46,711 nucleotides of DNA from JBDSZL01 sp039925145 (GCA_039925145.1 JBDSZL010000069.1:1-46711), one strand, 5' to 3'; shown: positions 28,703 through 38,111, numbered from the stretch's first letter. Made by a program: numbers and translations. Notes: generated from the sequence alone by a model not told the origin.

Positions 28703-30862
28703 ATGACACGCTGGCACGAGGATCCGGCGGCCGTCCGGCCGATGCTCGCCTCACTCGAGGAGCCGCCACTGGCCGCAACGGGGCTGATCTACGAGCTAAA
28801 GTACGACGGCATCCGGGCCCTTGCCGACGTGCGCCCTCCGCGTTCGGCCGGCGGGAAACCGGCAGTCGCGCTCTATTCGCGTAACGGGCGCGAGAAACAT
28901 GCGCAGTTCCCGGCGATCGTCGGAGCGCTGGAGGCCATCGCACGGGACCTGCCCGGGCCCGTGCTCCTCGACGGCGAAATCGTCGCCATGGATCCAAAGG
29001 GCGGACCTCTCGGCTTCCAGCACATCCAAGGTCGCATTCATCTGACCGCGAGTCGAGACGTCCTCGCCGCCGAACAGGCCCAGCCGGCGGCCTTCATCGT
29101 GTTCGATTTACTCCGCGATGGAGACGAGGACCTCCGGCCCGAGCCACTCGCCGCTCGACGGCTGCGCCTGCAGGCTCGCATCAGGCCGAGCGCCGCGCTG
29201 CGCCGCCTGGTCCGGCTGAGCGAGATCGCGACTGATGACGGCGGGGCGCTGATGAAGAGAGCGCGCGACGAGCAGTGGGAGGGCCTGATCGCGAAAGACG
29301 GCCAGTCGGTGTATCGCAGCGGCCGACGAACGCCTGCATGGCGCAAGATGAAGCTCCTCAAGCAGCAGGAGTTCGTGATCGGTGGCTGGACCGAGCCCCG
29401 CCAGACACGCCACCATTTCGGCGCGCTCCTCGTCGGCTATTTCGACGCGGCCAAGAAGCTGCGTTGGGCCGGCAGCGTGGGCACCGGCTTCAACCAGGCG
29501 GAACTCGACCGGGTGGCCGGGTTGCTCCAGAAGGTCGAAGTACCCCGCAGTCCGTTCGACCAAGTCGTCAAGACAGCCGAACGCGCCCACTGGGTCAGGC
29601 CCAAGTTGATCGCGGAAGTGAGGTTCACGGAGTGGACGAGCGATGGCTTGCTCCGCCAGCCCGTCTACCTGGGACTGCGCACCGACAAGAAGGCCGCTGA
29701 CGTCGTTCGCGAAATTCCGCCTGCGGCACTGAAGCTGGCGACGCCAGCCGCCCCACGGCCAAGCAGGCCCGCGGTCGCCTCCGCATCGGCTCCGCGCAAG
29801 CGGACGGCGAAACGCGCGACGGCAGACGACGGAAGAGCGGTCGCGAGCGGTCTGACACCGCTGATCGACCGGTTGACGGAGCTCGAGTCGGCGCGGCGCA
29901 ATGGCGAACTGACACTGCCCGACGGCACCGTCATCGCTGTCACCAACCTCGCGAAGCTCTTCTGGCCGACACTGGGACTGACCAAGGGCGACCTGATGCG
30001 CTACTACGTCACCGTGGCGCCGCTCCTGCTACCGCTCGTCGACGACCGGCCGCTCGTGATGAAGCGTTTTCCTAATGGCGTCGGCACTCCGGCGTTCTAC
30101 CAGCAACGTCATCCGGAGGCTGTGCCAGCCGGCGTTCGTCGGATGGTGCTGCCAGCCGCCATCGAACCGATCACGGAGGACGGCCCCCGCGATCGGTTGA
30201 TTGGTGGCTCGCTGGCCACGCTCCTCTACATGACGCAGTTGGCCGCCATCTCCCAGGACCCCTGGTTTTCCCGTGTGGACGACCCGTTGCATCCCGACTT
30301 CGTGGCCATCGATCTGGATCCGGGAGACGGCACCACGTTCGCGACCGTGATCGACGTCGCGCGCTGGGTCAAGGACGAGCTCGATCGTCACCGCATCCCG
30401 GGGTATCCCAAGACCTCTGGCGCGAGCGGCTTGCACATCTACATCCCGCTGCCGAAGGCGACGACGTACGACACCGGCCAACTCCTCTGCCAGATGATTG
30501 CGACGCTGGTCGCTCATGCGCACCCGCGGGCAGCCACCGTCGAGCGCATGGTCAAGAAGCGCCAGACGGGCACGGTCTACGTGGACTACCTGCAGAACAT
30601 CCTCGGCAAGACAATCGCAACGGCGTACTCGGCGCGGGCGAGTGACTACGCCGGCGTGTCGACGCCGCTCCGGTGGGAGGAGATTCGGAAAGGGCTCGAT
30701 CCCAGGGAGTTCACGATCCGCACGGCGCCGGCCCGCTTCGCCGAAACGGGAGACCTGTGGCGCAGGTTGCGTGAGAGTCAACCGGTCGACATCGAGGCAA
30801 TGGTGGAGGCCGCTGACGGTGGACGCACGACTCGCACGAAGGCCTCCGCGCGCCGCCGGTGA
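28703..30862 (+). CDS. ligD: DNA ligase D: ATP-dependent ligase domain followed by primase-polymerase domain
   Basis: The protein has about 719 residues from the ATG at 28703; a GTG two codons earlier (28697) is also possible, and neither has a good ribosome site. The N-terminal ligase has the adenylation site ELKYDGIRALAD (Lys about 33), DGEIVAMD, and WRKMKLLKQQEFVIGGWTEP. From about residue 385 the Prim-Pol domain follows, with LFWPTLGLTKGDLMRYY, VAIDLDPGDGTTF and TSGASGLHIYIPL, whose aspartates bind metal. The 3'-phosphoesterase domain of larger LigD proteins is missing. LigD repairs double-strand breaks together with Ku, and no ku gene is in the window. It overlaps the gluQ gene by four bases. 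Confidence 0.93.
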   Translation: MTRWHEDPAAVRPMLASLEEPPLAATGLIYELKYDGIRALADVRPPRSAGGKPAVALYSRNGREKHAQFPAIVGALEAIARDLPGPVLLDGEIVAMDPKGGPLGFQHIQGRIHLTASRDVLAAEQAQPAAFIVFDLLRDGDEDLRPEPLAARRLRLQARIRPSAALRRLVRLSEIATDDGGALMKRARDEQWEGLIAKDGQSVYRSGRRTPAWRKMKLLKQQEFVIGGWTEPRQTRHHFGALLVGYFDAAKKLRWAGSVGTGFNQAELDRVAGLLQKVEVPRSPFDQVVKTAERAHWVRPKLIAEVRFTEWTSDGLLRQPVYLGLRTDKKAADVVREIPPAALKLATPAAPRPSRPAVASASAPRKRTAKRATADDGRAVASGLTPLIDRLTELESARRNGELTLPDGTVIAVTNLAKLFWPTLGLTKGDLMRYYVTVAPLLLPLVDDRPLVMKRFPNGVGTPAFYQQRHPEAVPAGVRRMVLPAAIEPITEDGPRDRLIGGSLATLLYMTQLAAISQDPWFSRVDDPLHPDFVAIDLDPGDGTTFATVIDVARWVKDELDRHRIPGYPKTSGASGLHIYIPLPKATTYDTGQLLCQMIATLVAHAHPRAATVERMVKKRQTGTVYVDYLQNILGKTIATAYSARASDYAGVSTPLRWEEIRKGLDPREFTIRTAPARFAETGDLWRRLRESQPVDIEAMVEAADGGRTTRTKASARRR

Positions 30863-31767
30863 CGAGTCCTGGTCTGGAGCTGACGCGTTTCGCACCGGCT
30901 CCCACAGGGCGCCTCCACCTGGGTCATGTGGCCAACGCCCTCTACGTCTGGGGTCTCGGCCAGCGCCGCGGCGCCAGGGTCGTGCTGCGCATCGAGGATC
31001 ACGACGCGCAGCGTTCGCGAGCGGAGTACGAGGGCGCGCTGCTCGACGATTTGGACTGGCTCGGGTTCACGCCTAACTACTTCAAGACCAGCGAATTCCG
31101 GGCGGGGCCCTGCTTGTCCAGACAGAGCGACCGTCGGGCGATCCACCGGTCGGAGGCCGAACGGCTCATCGCTCGAGGCCTCGTGTACGCATGCACGTGC
31201 ACCCGGAAGACGGCCGCCGCTGCCGGGGGGCGCACCGAGGCGGGCTGCGCCGGATCGTGCCGGACGCGTGAGCTGCCTCTGGCTGACGACGTCATCTGGC
31301 GTGTGAGGCTCGGATCGATGCCGGCCGGGTTCGATGACGAGCTTGGCGGACCCCAGAGGGCCGCCGTGCCGCCCGAAGATCCCGCGATCCGCGACCGGCG
31401 CGGCAACTGGACCTATCAGTTCGCGGTAGCCGTCGACGATCATCTGCAAGGGGTGACGCTGGTGATTCGTGGACGCGATCTGCTGAGCTCGACCACCACC
31501 CAGATTCGGCTGGCCAAACTCTGCGGGCGCTTGTCGCCGGCGCGGTTCGCTCATCACCCACTGGTAATGAAAACTGCCACCCAGAAACTCAGTAAATCGT
31601 CTGGCGACACCGGTATTGACGAACTGCGCGCCGACGGATGGTCCGCCGAACGGGTCATCGGCGAAGCGGCGGCACGCGTGGGCCTCCTACCGGCAGGTGC
31701 CAGCCTGCCGGCAGGCGAGGCCGCCGGGCTATTCAGCCCGCCGCTCTGGCCAGTAGTCGCGGGATGA
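30859..31767 (+). CDS. gluQ: Glutamyl-Q tRNA(Asp) synthetase
   Basis: The GTG at 30859 overlaps the LigD stop (GTGA), and translation is probably coupled. The 302 residues are a short class I glutamyl-tRNA synthetase-like catalytic core: HLGH at 20-23 (HIGH motif), RIEDHD, a cysteine-rich zinc knuckle with CTC (about 112-114) and CAGSC, and KLSKS (KMSKS motif). The anticodon-binding half of GluRS is absent, as in GluQ enzymes. These place glutamate on queuosine of tRNA(Asp). The C-terminus holds a duplicated LPAG, encoded by an inverted repeat. It converges with the next gene, overlapping by 35 bases. Confidence 0.92.
   Translation: MTSPGLELTRFAPAPTGRLHLGHVANALYVWGLGQRRGARVVLRIEDHDAQRSRAEYEGALLDDLDWLGFTPNYFKTSEFRAGPCLSRQSDRRAIHRSEAERLIARGLVYACTCTRKTAAAAGGRTEAGCAGSCRTRELPLADDVIWRVRLGSMPAGFDDELGGPQRAAVPPEDPAIRDRRGNWTYQFAVAVDDHLQGVTLVIRGRDLLSSTTTQIRLAKLCGRLSPARFAHHPLVMKTATQKLSKSSGDTGIDELRADGWSAERVIGEAAARVGLLPAGASLPAGEAAGLFSPPLWPVVAG
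31690..31711. repeat. CCGGCAGG inverted repeat inside gluQ tail
   Basis: CCGGCAGG (31690-31697) and CCTGCCGG (31704-31711) form a perfect 8-base stem with a 6-base loop, and another GCAGG follows. It encodes the duplicated LPAG near the C-terminus of the synthetase. It looks like a REP-style insertion that kept the reading frame. Confidence 0.4.
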
Positions 31768-32263
31768 ACCCTGTCCCGGTCCAGAAATACGCCATCCGGG
31801 TGCCGTCGCATTGGGTGACGACCAATGTATCGGACCCCAAGAACTCGCTGACGACCAGCCCGTCCTGCCGGAAGGTGCCGCCTCGGCGCAGCATGCTGAT
31901 GGGCCCCTTGGCCGCGTCCCCGCTCGACACTTCGAGCACATCGTGGGTGGCGTCGCCAACACGCGCCAGCGCCGCGTACAGGCGAGACGCGCCGTCCTTC
32001 TCCATGCGCAGCACGAGGTCGTCCATGCCATCGCCGTTGATGTCTCCCTTGAGCGCGGGCACGGCCGAAGCGTCCGTCTGGCCGGTGCAAGCGGTCGGCT
32101 GAGCCGCAAGCGTCGCACCTTTCCATCGGTCTTCCACCCGGTGCAGCACGCTGGCGGGTACGGAAATCTGGCCTCCACCTGCCGGCCCGGGCACCATCAC
32201 GGCCTTCGCGCCCCCGCACGCCGCGGTGCCAATCACGAACACCCCAATCAATGTCATCCGCAT
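31733..32263 (-). CDS. Exported protein with EF-hand-like calcium loop
   Basis: An ATG at 32263 after GAGGAAGGGG gives 176 residues. It starts with a short signal-like segment whose Cys (GTAACGG) could be a lipobox variant, so it may be a lipoprotein. A D-x-N-x-D-G-x-x-D loop (DINGDGMDDLVLR) resembles VCBS/FG-GAP or EF-hand calcium loops. The rest is beta-rich, with VVTQCDGTRMAYFWTGTGFI. No enzyme motif is seen. A longer frame upstream (to 33496) is antisense to the VWFA gene and is not used. Its 3' end overlaps gluQ by 35 bases. Confidence 0.65.
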   Translation of the reverse strand: MRMTLIGVFVIGTAACGGAKAVMVPGPAGGGQISVPASVLHRVEDRWKGATLAAQPTACTGQTDASAVPALKGDINGDGMDDLVLRMEKDGASRLYAALARVGDATHDVLEVSSGDAAKGPISMLRRGGTFRQDGLVVSEFLGSDTLVVTQCDGTRMAYFWTGTGFIPRLLARAAG

Positions 32264-32482
32264 TCGCCCGCCCCTTCCTCTCAAATCCCCTCGTCGATGG
32301 TGTGCGAGCCCAACCCGGCTGTCAATGCATGCCGTGTCGTCTGCATCGGTAACCGCAGATCCTGTCGCGCCTCGACAGGCGGTGCTATCCTGCAGGAGGC
32401 TCGCTGGGCATTTCCGATCGCCCACGACTGCTTCTCCGCCTGCGGCATCCGTCCCTTCCGGCATTTGCGACAAAGAGGATCT

Positions 32483-33793
32483 ATGAGTGGCAGACCGCTC
32501 GGTGCTCATCTCCTGATGGTGGCGCTTGGCGCCGCTGCCTGGCTGTCCGCAACGGCACACGCGCAGCAGCCGTCGTTTCGCTCTGCGGTCGATCTGATTG
32601 CGGTCGAGGTGCAGGTCGTCGACAACGACGGCCGGCCCATCGCCGCCCTGAACCCCTCGAGCTTCCAGGTCACGATCAACGGCCACACCCGCCGGGTGCT
32701 CTCGGCGGATTACATCCAGACGACAACCCCGGACGGCGCACCTGTCGTGGCGCGCACGGGTGTCGGTCCGTCGGCCAGCAACGTCTGGCCGACCACTGGC
32801 GCGTCGTCGGTGGCAGGGCGCATCTACATCCTGGCGTTCGATCTTGCCAGCCTCACGCTGGCGGACTCGCGAGCGGTCGTGGCCACGTCGCGCGATTTCA
32901 TCAGCCGGCTGCAGCCGCAGGACAAGGTCGGCCTGTACACATTTCCGATTGGACCGCGCGTGATCCCCACGACCGACCATGCCATGGTGAGCGCCAAGGT
33001 CAACACAATCACGGGCAACAAGCGGTCGTTCGGGCATGATTTCAACCTGAGCCCCTCGGAGATCATCGACATCAACGCCGAGGCCGCGCGGCAGATGACG
33101 CAGTTGCGCCGGCCGGCGGCCGGGGCTCCGGCCCTGGTGGGCGATGAATCGACGACGATCCGGAAGGTGCAGCTGCGCGAGTGCGGCAATGGCGAACTGC
33201 GATGTGTCGAGGACATCATCGCCGAGGCGCAGAATGCTGCATTCCTCATGGAAGGCGACGCGATTGAGGGCCTGAACGGCCTCAGGGAACTGGTCCGGCT
33301 GTTGACGACCTACGAGGGTCGTAAGACGGTGGTGATGTTCAGTTCTGGCATCGCCTCGAGTGACAGGCCGGGTGGACGTCCCGATATGGGCAATCTCCCG
33401 AAGACGCTCGGGCAGGATGCGGCCGCGACCAACACGACGATCTACACGCTGCACATCGATACCGGAGACCTGCACGCGATGTCGGCCGAGACTCAACGCG
33501 CCGACAAGACGGGCACGCGCAGCCGCGATGGTGCCGTGCAGCGGCGCGTGCTCGACGAGTTTTCATGGGCTTCGGGCGGCGCCCTGATGAGAGTGGCGAC
33601 CGGATCGGGTGAATACGCGCTCACGCGCGTCCTCCGCGAAACATCGTCGCACTACCTGCTCGGTGTAGAACCCGACGCGGCCGATCGCGACGGCCGCCTG
33701 CGCCAACTGCGCGTGAAAGTCAGTCAGCCGGGCGTCACGGTCCGGAGCCGCCAGTGGGTGGTGGTGCCAATCCGGCGGATGCTCGCGCCGTGA
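32483..33793 (+). CDS. VWFA-related protein (acidobacterial TIGR03436-type)
   Basis: An ATG at 32483 with AGAGGA upstream gives 436 residues. It has a signal peptide (about 1-28, ATAHAQ) and then FRSAVDLIAVEVQVVDNDGR, typical of the acidobacterial VWFA-related family. The von Willebrand-like fold shows YILAFDLASLTLADSR (where D-x-S-x-S is degenerate), VGLYTFPIGPR, KTVVMFSSGI and TTIYTLHIDTGD. The family is very numerous in Acidobacteriota, is exported, and has no defined function; protein-protein binding is assumed. The MIDAS motif is incomplete, so metal-dependent adhesion is doubtful. Confidence 0.85.
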   Translation: MSGRPLGAHLLMVALGAAAWLSATAHAQQPSFRSAVDLIAVEVQVVDNDGRPIAALNPSSFQVTINGHTRRVLSADYIQTTTPDGAPVVARTGVGPSASNVWPTTGASSVAGRIYILAFDLASLTLADSRAVVATSRDFISRLQPQDKVGLYTFPIGPRVIPTTDHAMVSAKVNTITGNKRSFGHDFNLSPSEIIDINAEAARQMTQLRRPAAGAPALVGDESTTIRKVQLRECGNGELRCVEDIIAEAQNAAFLMEGDAIEGLNGLRELVRLLTTYEGRKTVVMFSSGIASSDRPGGRPDMGNLPKTLGQDAAATNTTIYTLHIDTGDLHAMSAETQRADKTGTRSRDGAVQRRVLDEFSWASGGALMRVATGSGEYALTRVLRETSSHYLLGVEPDAADRDGRLRQLRVKVSQPGVTVRSRQWVVVPIRRMLAP

Positions 33794-33919
33794 ACATCTG
33801 CTCCGATTAGGCCGGCATCAGCCACAAATCAGGCAGCGGGCTATCACCCAATGGCCCCCTTGGCGGTTGCCACGGTAGGCGCGTACCTTGCTTCAGAGAG
33901 GGCTGGCGTCGAGAACCGC

Positions 33920-34744
33920 ATGCCTCCGACAGTCACCCGCACCGCATTCGCCACCGTCCTTGCCCTGCTGCTGCCCTTATTGGGGACCGACCTGAGCGCG
34001 CAGTCGCTTGTTCCTGCGGCACGCGCGGCCGCTGGCGCATTCGATCAGATCCCGACGCCAGCCGGAGCGCCTCCCACACCGCGGCATACCGGCATCCGGG
34101 CGCTGTTCAGAAATCTGATTCATGACTTCGCGCACATCCCGTCAAAGGAGAACCTGGCGTGGACCGGCGTCGGTACGGCTGCCGCGCTGAGCGTGCATCC
34201 GTTTGATGCACGCGTCAACCGGCGATTGACCGGCAACGAGACGGCAGACGCCTGGTTCACGCCAGGCAAGTACCTCGGTCAGACCTACACCCTCGTCGGC
34301 ACGGCCATCACGATCTACGCGGTCGGTCGCATCGACGACCAGCCAAGGGTGTCGCATCTGGGGATGGACCTGCTGCGTGCACTGATCGTCGATGAGGTCC
34401 TGACCGAGACGATCAAGGCTGCCACCCACCGCGAGCGCCCCGATCACAGCAACTTCAAGTCGTTTCCGTCAGGGCACGCGTCGACGACGTTTGCGTTCGC
34501 GACCGCCCTTGAACGGCACCTCGGGTGGAGGGGGGCGGTTCCGGCATATCTGCTCTCCTCGTACGTCGCCGCGTCGCGACTGCACGACAATCGCCACTAT
34601 CTCAGCGATGTCGCGTTTGGCGCGGCCGTCGGGGTCATCGCGGGACGCACCGTGACACGCCACGGCCGGACGGACTATTCGTTGATCGTGGTGCCCACGC
34701 GTGGCGGCTCGGCGCTCATGGTAGTGCGCAACAACGGGCGCTGA
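33920..34744 (+). CDS. PAP2-family phosphatase, exported (copy 2)
   Basis: I start at ATG 33920, which begins a signal peptide (LALLLPLLGTDLSAQ); an earlier ATG at 33851 adds 23 residues with no function. The 274 residues keep the three motifs: K-x6-RP (KAATHRERP), FPSGHAS and SRLHDNRHYLSD. It is closely similar to the gene at 734 throughout, for example SHLGMDLLRALIVDEVLTE and TFAFATALERHLGW. The paralogues share domain order and the HTGIRALFRNLIHDFAHIPS approach segment. One may act on undecaprenyl diphosphate or other lipid phosphates. Confidence 0.87.
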   Translation: MPPTVTRTAFATVLALLLPLLGTDLSAQSLVPAARAAAGAFDQIPTPAGAPPTPRHTGIRALFRNLIHDFAHIPSKENLAWTGVGTAAALSVHPFDARVNRRLTGNETADAWFTPGKYLGQTYTLVGTAITIYAVGRIDDQPRVSHLGMDLLRALIVDEVLTETIKAATHRERPDHSNFKSFPSGHASTTFAFATALERHLGWRGAVPAYLLSSYVAASRLHDNRHYLSDVAFGAAVGVIAGRTVTRHGRTDYSLIVVPTRGGSALMVVRNNGR

Positions 34745-34779
34745 GGCACGCGGCCGTGCGGGCTCGCCCCGTAAACTCG

Positions 34780-35325
34780 TCAGTCTTCTGGAATCGCGAG
34801 CCTCGAGACGACGCCAGTCAGCGTCGTGTCCGCCAGCGACAGATACAGCTCGCGGTCGGTGATCGACAGCGCAAACGCCATGCGGCGCTCGAGACGATCC
34901 ACGAGCCCCTCAACCGTGGCGCGATCCAGCGCGTAGAGTTCCAGCGCTTCCTTGCGGTGGATACGCGCACCCGCGATCAGTCGGAGCCACTGCGCCGGGT
35001 CCTTCTGGGTGTAGACGACAACCCGCGGCGACGCCTTTGACGCTCGGTGCAGCCGGGCGGCGTCTGGGGCACCGACGTCGATCCACGTGTGTATCGCTCC
35101 CGTGAGGTCACGGATGCTGACGGCCGGCTCGTCGGGGTCGCAGAGGCCCCGCGAGAACTCGATGCGGTCGGAGTACTCGAGACAGTAGGCGAGCACGCGC
35201 GCGATCAGGAACTCGGCCGACTCTGACGGATGGCGCGCCACGCGCAACGCGAGGGTCTCGTACACACCGCGATCGACGTCAGCGAGATCGATGTCGAATG
35301 TGTGGATGGTGGCGGTCTGCGCCAT
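34780..35325 (-). CDS. yaeQ: YaeQ-family protein
   Basis: An ATG at 35325 gives 181 residues, the usual size of E. coli YaeQ. The sequence opens MAQTATIHTFDIDLADVDRG and continues LALRVARHPSESAEFLIARV, LAYCLEYSDRIEFSRGL and WIDVGAPDAARLHRASKAS. All these blocks are distinctive for YaeQ. The fold is related to restriction-type nucleases, but the cellular role is unproven. It lies 39 bases after the DUF1501 gene on the same strand and may ride on that transcript. An upstream in-frame stretch to 35364 has no ribosome site. Confidence 0.9.
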   Translation of the reverse strand: MAQTATIHTFDIDLADVDRGVYETLALRVARHPSESAEFLIARVLAYCLEYSDRIEFSRGLCDPDEPAVSIRDLTGAIHTWIDVGAPDAARLHRASKASPRVVVYTQKDPAQWLRLIAGARIHRKEALELYALDRATVEGLVDRLERRMAFALSITDRELYLSLADTTLTGVVSRLAIPED

Positions 35326-35364
35326 GTCAGGCGGGCCGCACTGCGCACGCAGCAGCGCCCGCAA

Positions 35365-36624
35365 TCACAGGAACGAGAGCGAGGCTTTGCGGAAGTCTCC
35401 GCCGAGCAGCGTCGTCGAATTGGCCCCGAGCCAGTTGTCGATCACGCGCGCGTAGACGGATCTGAAGTCGGTCTCGTATGCGACGTCGCCGCCGTTGTTC
35501 TCGAGCGATGGATTGCCGGCTGTGGGGTTCAGCGATGCCGCCGTGCCGTAGAGGCCCCCCTGAACGCCGCCACCGAGCGCCATCATGATGGCGGCAGCGC
35601 CATGATCGGTGCCTTGACTGCCGTTTTCGGTGATGCGTCGGCCGAACTCCGAGAATTGCAGAATGAGCGTGTCCTGCAGCAGCCCCTGGTTTTTGAGATC
35701 GGTGTAGAAGGCGGTCAGGGACGTGTTGAGCGTGCCCATCAAGTTGGCGTAGGTGCCGTTGGCGGGATTCGTGCCCTGCGAGGAGTGCGTGTCGAAGCCG
35801 CCGACCTGCACCCAGAAGACCTTGGTGCCGATGCCGCGGACCATGGCGCCGGCCACCGCTTTGAGCGCCTGTGACAGCCCGTCGCCGGCGTAGGCAGTGG
35901 TGCCGGCATAGGTGCCGACACTCGCGACGCGATCGAGAGTGGCGATGGCCGCGCGCGCCGTGCCATTGACGAACGACAGGTGCGGCTTGTCCACCGGCAG
36001 GTGCGATGCGAGGCCTTCCATGGCCGTGCGCGAGAAGGTCGCTTCAGTGCCTGTGTTCGGACTCTTGAATGCGTACTCGGAAATGCTCGGGATGGCGGGC
36101 ACGCTCACGCGATCGCCGATCAGCGAGTGGGGCACTTCGCGCACGGTGCACCAGCCCGACAGCGGGTCGGCCGGCACGCTGTCGAGATAGCGCCCGAGCC
36201 AGCCCGAGCCGCTCGTGTTGACGGGGTTTGCCGTCGACCAGATGTCGGTCCCCTGGAAATGCGACCGGCTCGAATTCTTGTAACCGGTGCGCTGGATGAT
36301 GGCGAGCTTGCCCTCGTTGAAGATCTGGCGGACACCAGTCAGCCGCGGATGCAGTCCGAGCGCCTTGCCGCTGCTATCGGCTCCCACCTGGAGCACGGAG
36401 GCGGCGGGAATTGCGAGACTGGGGCGGCGCGTGTAGTAGAAGGGATCGGTGTACGGCACGAGCGTGCTCAGCGCGTCGTTGCCCCCCGACAGGTACAGCA
36501 CGACGAGGTTGCGCCGCGACGCGCCCTGCGCGCGCGCCAGGTCGGAGAGAAACACCGGCGCGGCGAAGCCGAGCGTAAAGGCGGAAACGCCGCCTTTCAG
36601 GAACTCGCGTCGTGTGAAATGCAT
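35365..36624 (-). CDS. Tat-exported DUF1501 protein
   Basis: An ATG at 36624 gives 419 residues, beginning with a twin-arginine signal (FTRREFLKGGVSAFTLGFAA). It continues LVVLYLSGGNDALSTLVPYT, ALGLHPRLTG, GFDTHSSQGTNPANG, LILQFSEFGRRITENGSQGT and DHGAAAIMMALGG. These are the sulfatase-like fold motifs of DUF1501: the GGNDxL, FDTH and EFGRR...GTDHG metal site. DUF1501 and DUF1800 proteins occur together in many Planctomycetota and Acidobacteriota; their substrate is unknown. Here DUF1800 is immediately upstream (17 bases). Confidence 0.9.
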   Translation of the reverse strand: MHFTRREFLKGGVSAFTLGFAAPVFLSDLARAQGASRRNLVVLYLSGGNDALSTLVPYTDPFYYTRRPSLAIPAASVLQVGADSSGKALGLHPRLTGVRQIFNEGKLAIIQRTGYKNSSRSHFQGTDIWSTANPVNTSGSGWLGRYLDSVPADPLSGWCTVREVPHSLIGDRVSVPAIPSISEYAFKSPNTGTEATFSRTAMEGLASHLPVDKPHLSFVNGTARAAIATLDRVASVGTYAGTTAYAGDGLSQALKAVAGAMVRGIGTKVFWVQVGGFDTHSSQGTNPANGTYANLMGTLNTSLTAFYTDLKNQGLLQDTLILQFSEFGRRITENGSQGTDHGAAAIMMALGGGVQGGLYGTAASLNPTAGNPSLENNGGDVAYETDFRSVYARVIDNWLGANSTTLLGGDFRKASLSFL

Positions 36625-36641
36625 GGGTGTCTCGGCGCGTG

Positions 36642-38111
36642 CTACACGAACTGGTACTCGCCGGACCCGGCGAGCAGGTGGATGACGCCGGGCGACTTGG
36701 CGAGCAACTGCGTGTCCGACCCGGTCCACGCGCCGCCCGCGCGAATATAGGTCAGCAGCGTGTTGGAGACGTCGGTATCAAGCGGAGGCAGCGACAGCTT
36801 GCCGATGGCAAACTCAATCAACTGTTCTGGAGCGCTGTTGAACGGACGCGCCGCGTCACGGAGCGCCCCGCGCTGATTGGTCGCCAACTGCGAGGCAAAG
36901 TTCATGCGCGCGAGCATTCCGCCGGTGGAGAACCAGGGCGGCCCGAGCTCCCAGCCGTTGACGTCGGGTGGCTCGAGGAGTTGCTGCCCCATGTTCAGCA
37001 TCGGCGTGAGCGCGTCGTTGACCGAGAAGCCGAGATAGCCCACTTCTTTGAGCGATCTCACGACGAATTCGGCGGGCCACGCGTAGCGCTGGTAGTACTG
37101 CCGCGCGTCCTGGAACTCCGGCGACGTCAGCACGGCCCGCATGACGGCGCGAATGCTCGTGCCGTTGTCGAGATAGACCTTCGCGATGGACTGCACGAAG
37201 CGGTCGTGGGGCGCCTCGGTCTCGCTGACGAACCAGGTCCAGAAGCGTCCCGCCAGCCGCCGGGCTGTCTCTGGATGAAAGGCCAGCGCGTGAATGAGGT
37301 CGAGGCCGTCTTGTACGCCAGCGGCCCCCGACCGCGCCGGAATGCGGTACGCATTGCTCGTTCCGCGCGAGTACAGCGGAAAACTGAAGTCCTTGGAAGC
37401 CACGTCGTGCTGGCTTGCGTTATAGGTAAAACTGTAGGCCGCTGTGCCGAGACCCGTCGTCCCCACGATGCGGAGATTCCAGCCGGTAAATGCCCGCGCC
37501 GCCGCATACACGTCGGTCTCGACGTAGTGATCGACGCCGAAGGTGAACAGCTCCATCAGCTCGCGGCCGAAGTTCTCCTGCGGAACGGCCTTGACGTTGG
37601 TGCGTCCGTCGAGCCAGATGAGCATGGCCGGGTCGCGCGCCATCGCAATGAGGAGATCTTCGAAACGACCGAGGCCGAGCCCACGCAGCGTCTCGATTTG
37701 CCCCTGCTGACCGACCGGATCCTCGCTGGCCTTGCCGGCCATCAGCCGTGTGCCGTCGGCCCCGCCGTAAGTACCGTTGATCTTGCTGTAGGCGGTGGCG
37801 AAATGCTGGTGCCAGACGAGCGCCATCTTCTCCTGTAGCGGAGCCGGCGAGTGCACCATCCGGAAGAGCCAGCGCTGGCGCGCGTGCGCGATGTTCACGT
37901 TGGGCGAGAACGGACCGGAGGTGGTGATGCCCACATGGCCAGGTGTACCGATGAGCCCATCAACGTCCGTCGCGGACGGGTCGAACACCAGTAACCCGTC
38001 GACCAGGTTGCGATAGCCCTGGCCATCGTCGAGCTGCTGGCGGTCGGCGGCGCTCAGCCCAAATCCCGCACGCCGATATAAGTGCTCCACTTCGGGGGCG
38101 AGTTGGGCCAT
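36642..38111 (-). CDS. DUF1800 protein
   Basis: I use the ATG at 38111 (489 residues); a TTG at 38135 adds eight residues and neither has a strong ribosome site. Family blocks are VEHLYRRAGFGLSAADRQQL, EKMALVWHQHFATAYSKI, QENFGRELMELFTFGVDHY, AARAFTGWNLR and FPLYSRGTSN. Near the C-terminus are FVVRSLKEVG, NMGQQLLEPPDVNGW and FNSAPEQLIEFAIG. The protein is largely helical and lacks an obvious signal in this form. It is encoded just before the DUF1501 protein and probably acts as its partner in the periplasm or at the membrane; the activity is unknown. Confidence 0.88.
   Translation of the reverse strand: MAQLAPEVEHLYRRAGFGLSAADRQQLDDGQGYRNLVDGLLVFDPSATDVDGLIGTPGHVGITTSGPFSPNVNIAHARQRWLFRMVHSPAPLQEKMALVWHQHFATAYSKINGTYGGADGTRLMAGKASEDPVGQQGQIETLRGLGLGRFEDLLIAMARDPAMLIWLDGRTNVKAVPQENFGRELMELFTFGVDHYVETDVYAAARAFTGWNLRIVGTTGLGTAAYSFTYNASQHDVASKDFSFPLYSRGTSNAYRIPARSGAAGVQDGLDLIHALAFHPETARRLAGRFWTWFVSETEAPHDRFVQSIAKVYLDNGTSIRAVMRAVLTSPEFQDARQYYQRYAWPAEFVVRSLKEVGYLGFSVNDALTPMLNMGQQLLEPPDVNGWELGPPWFSTGGMLARMNFASQLATNQRGALRDAARPFNSAPEQLIEFAIGKLSLPPLDTDVSNTLLTYIRAGGAWTGSDTQLLAKSPGVIHLLAGSGEYQFV

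Noticed and set aside
31811..32482. Upstream extension of the VWFA-related gene
   Set aside because: The signal peptide and ribosome site place the start at 32483; the extension is antisense to the small exported protein gene.
36627..37838. 403-codon plus-strand frame
   Set aside because: Antisense to the DUF1800 gene and without recognisable motifs.
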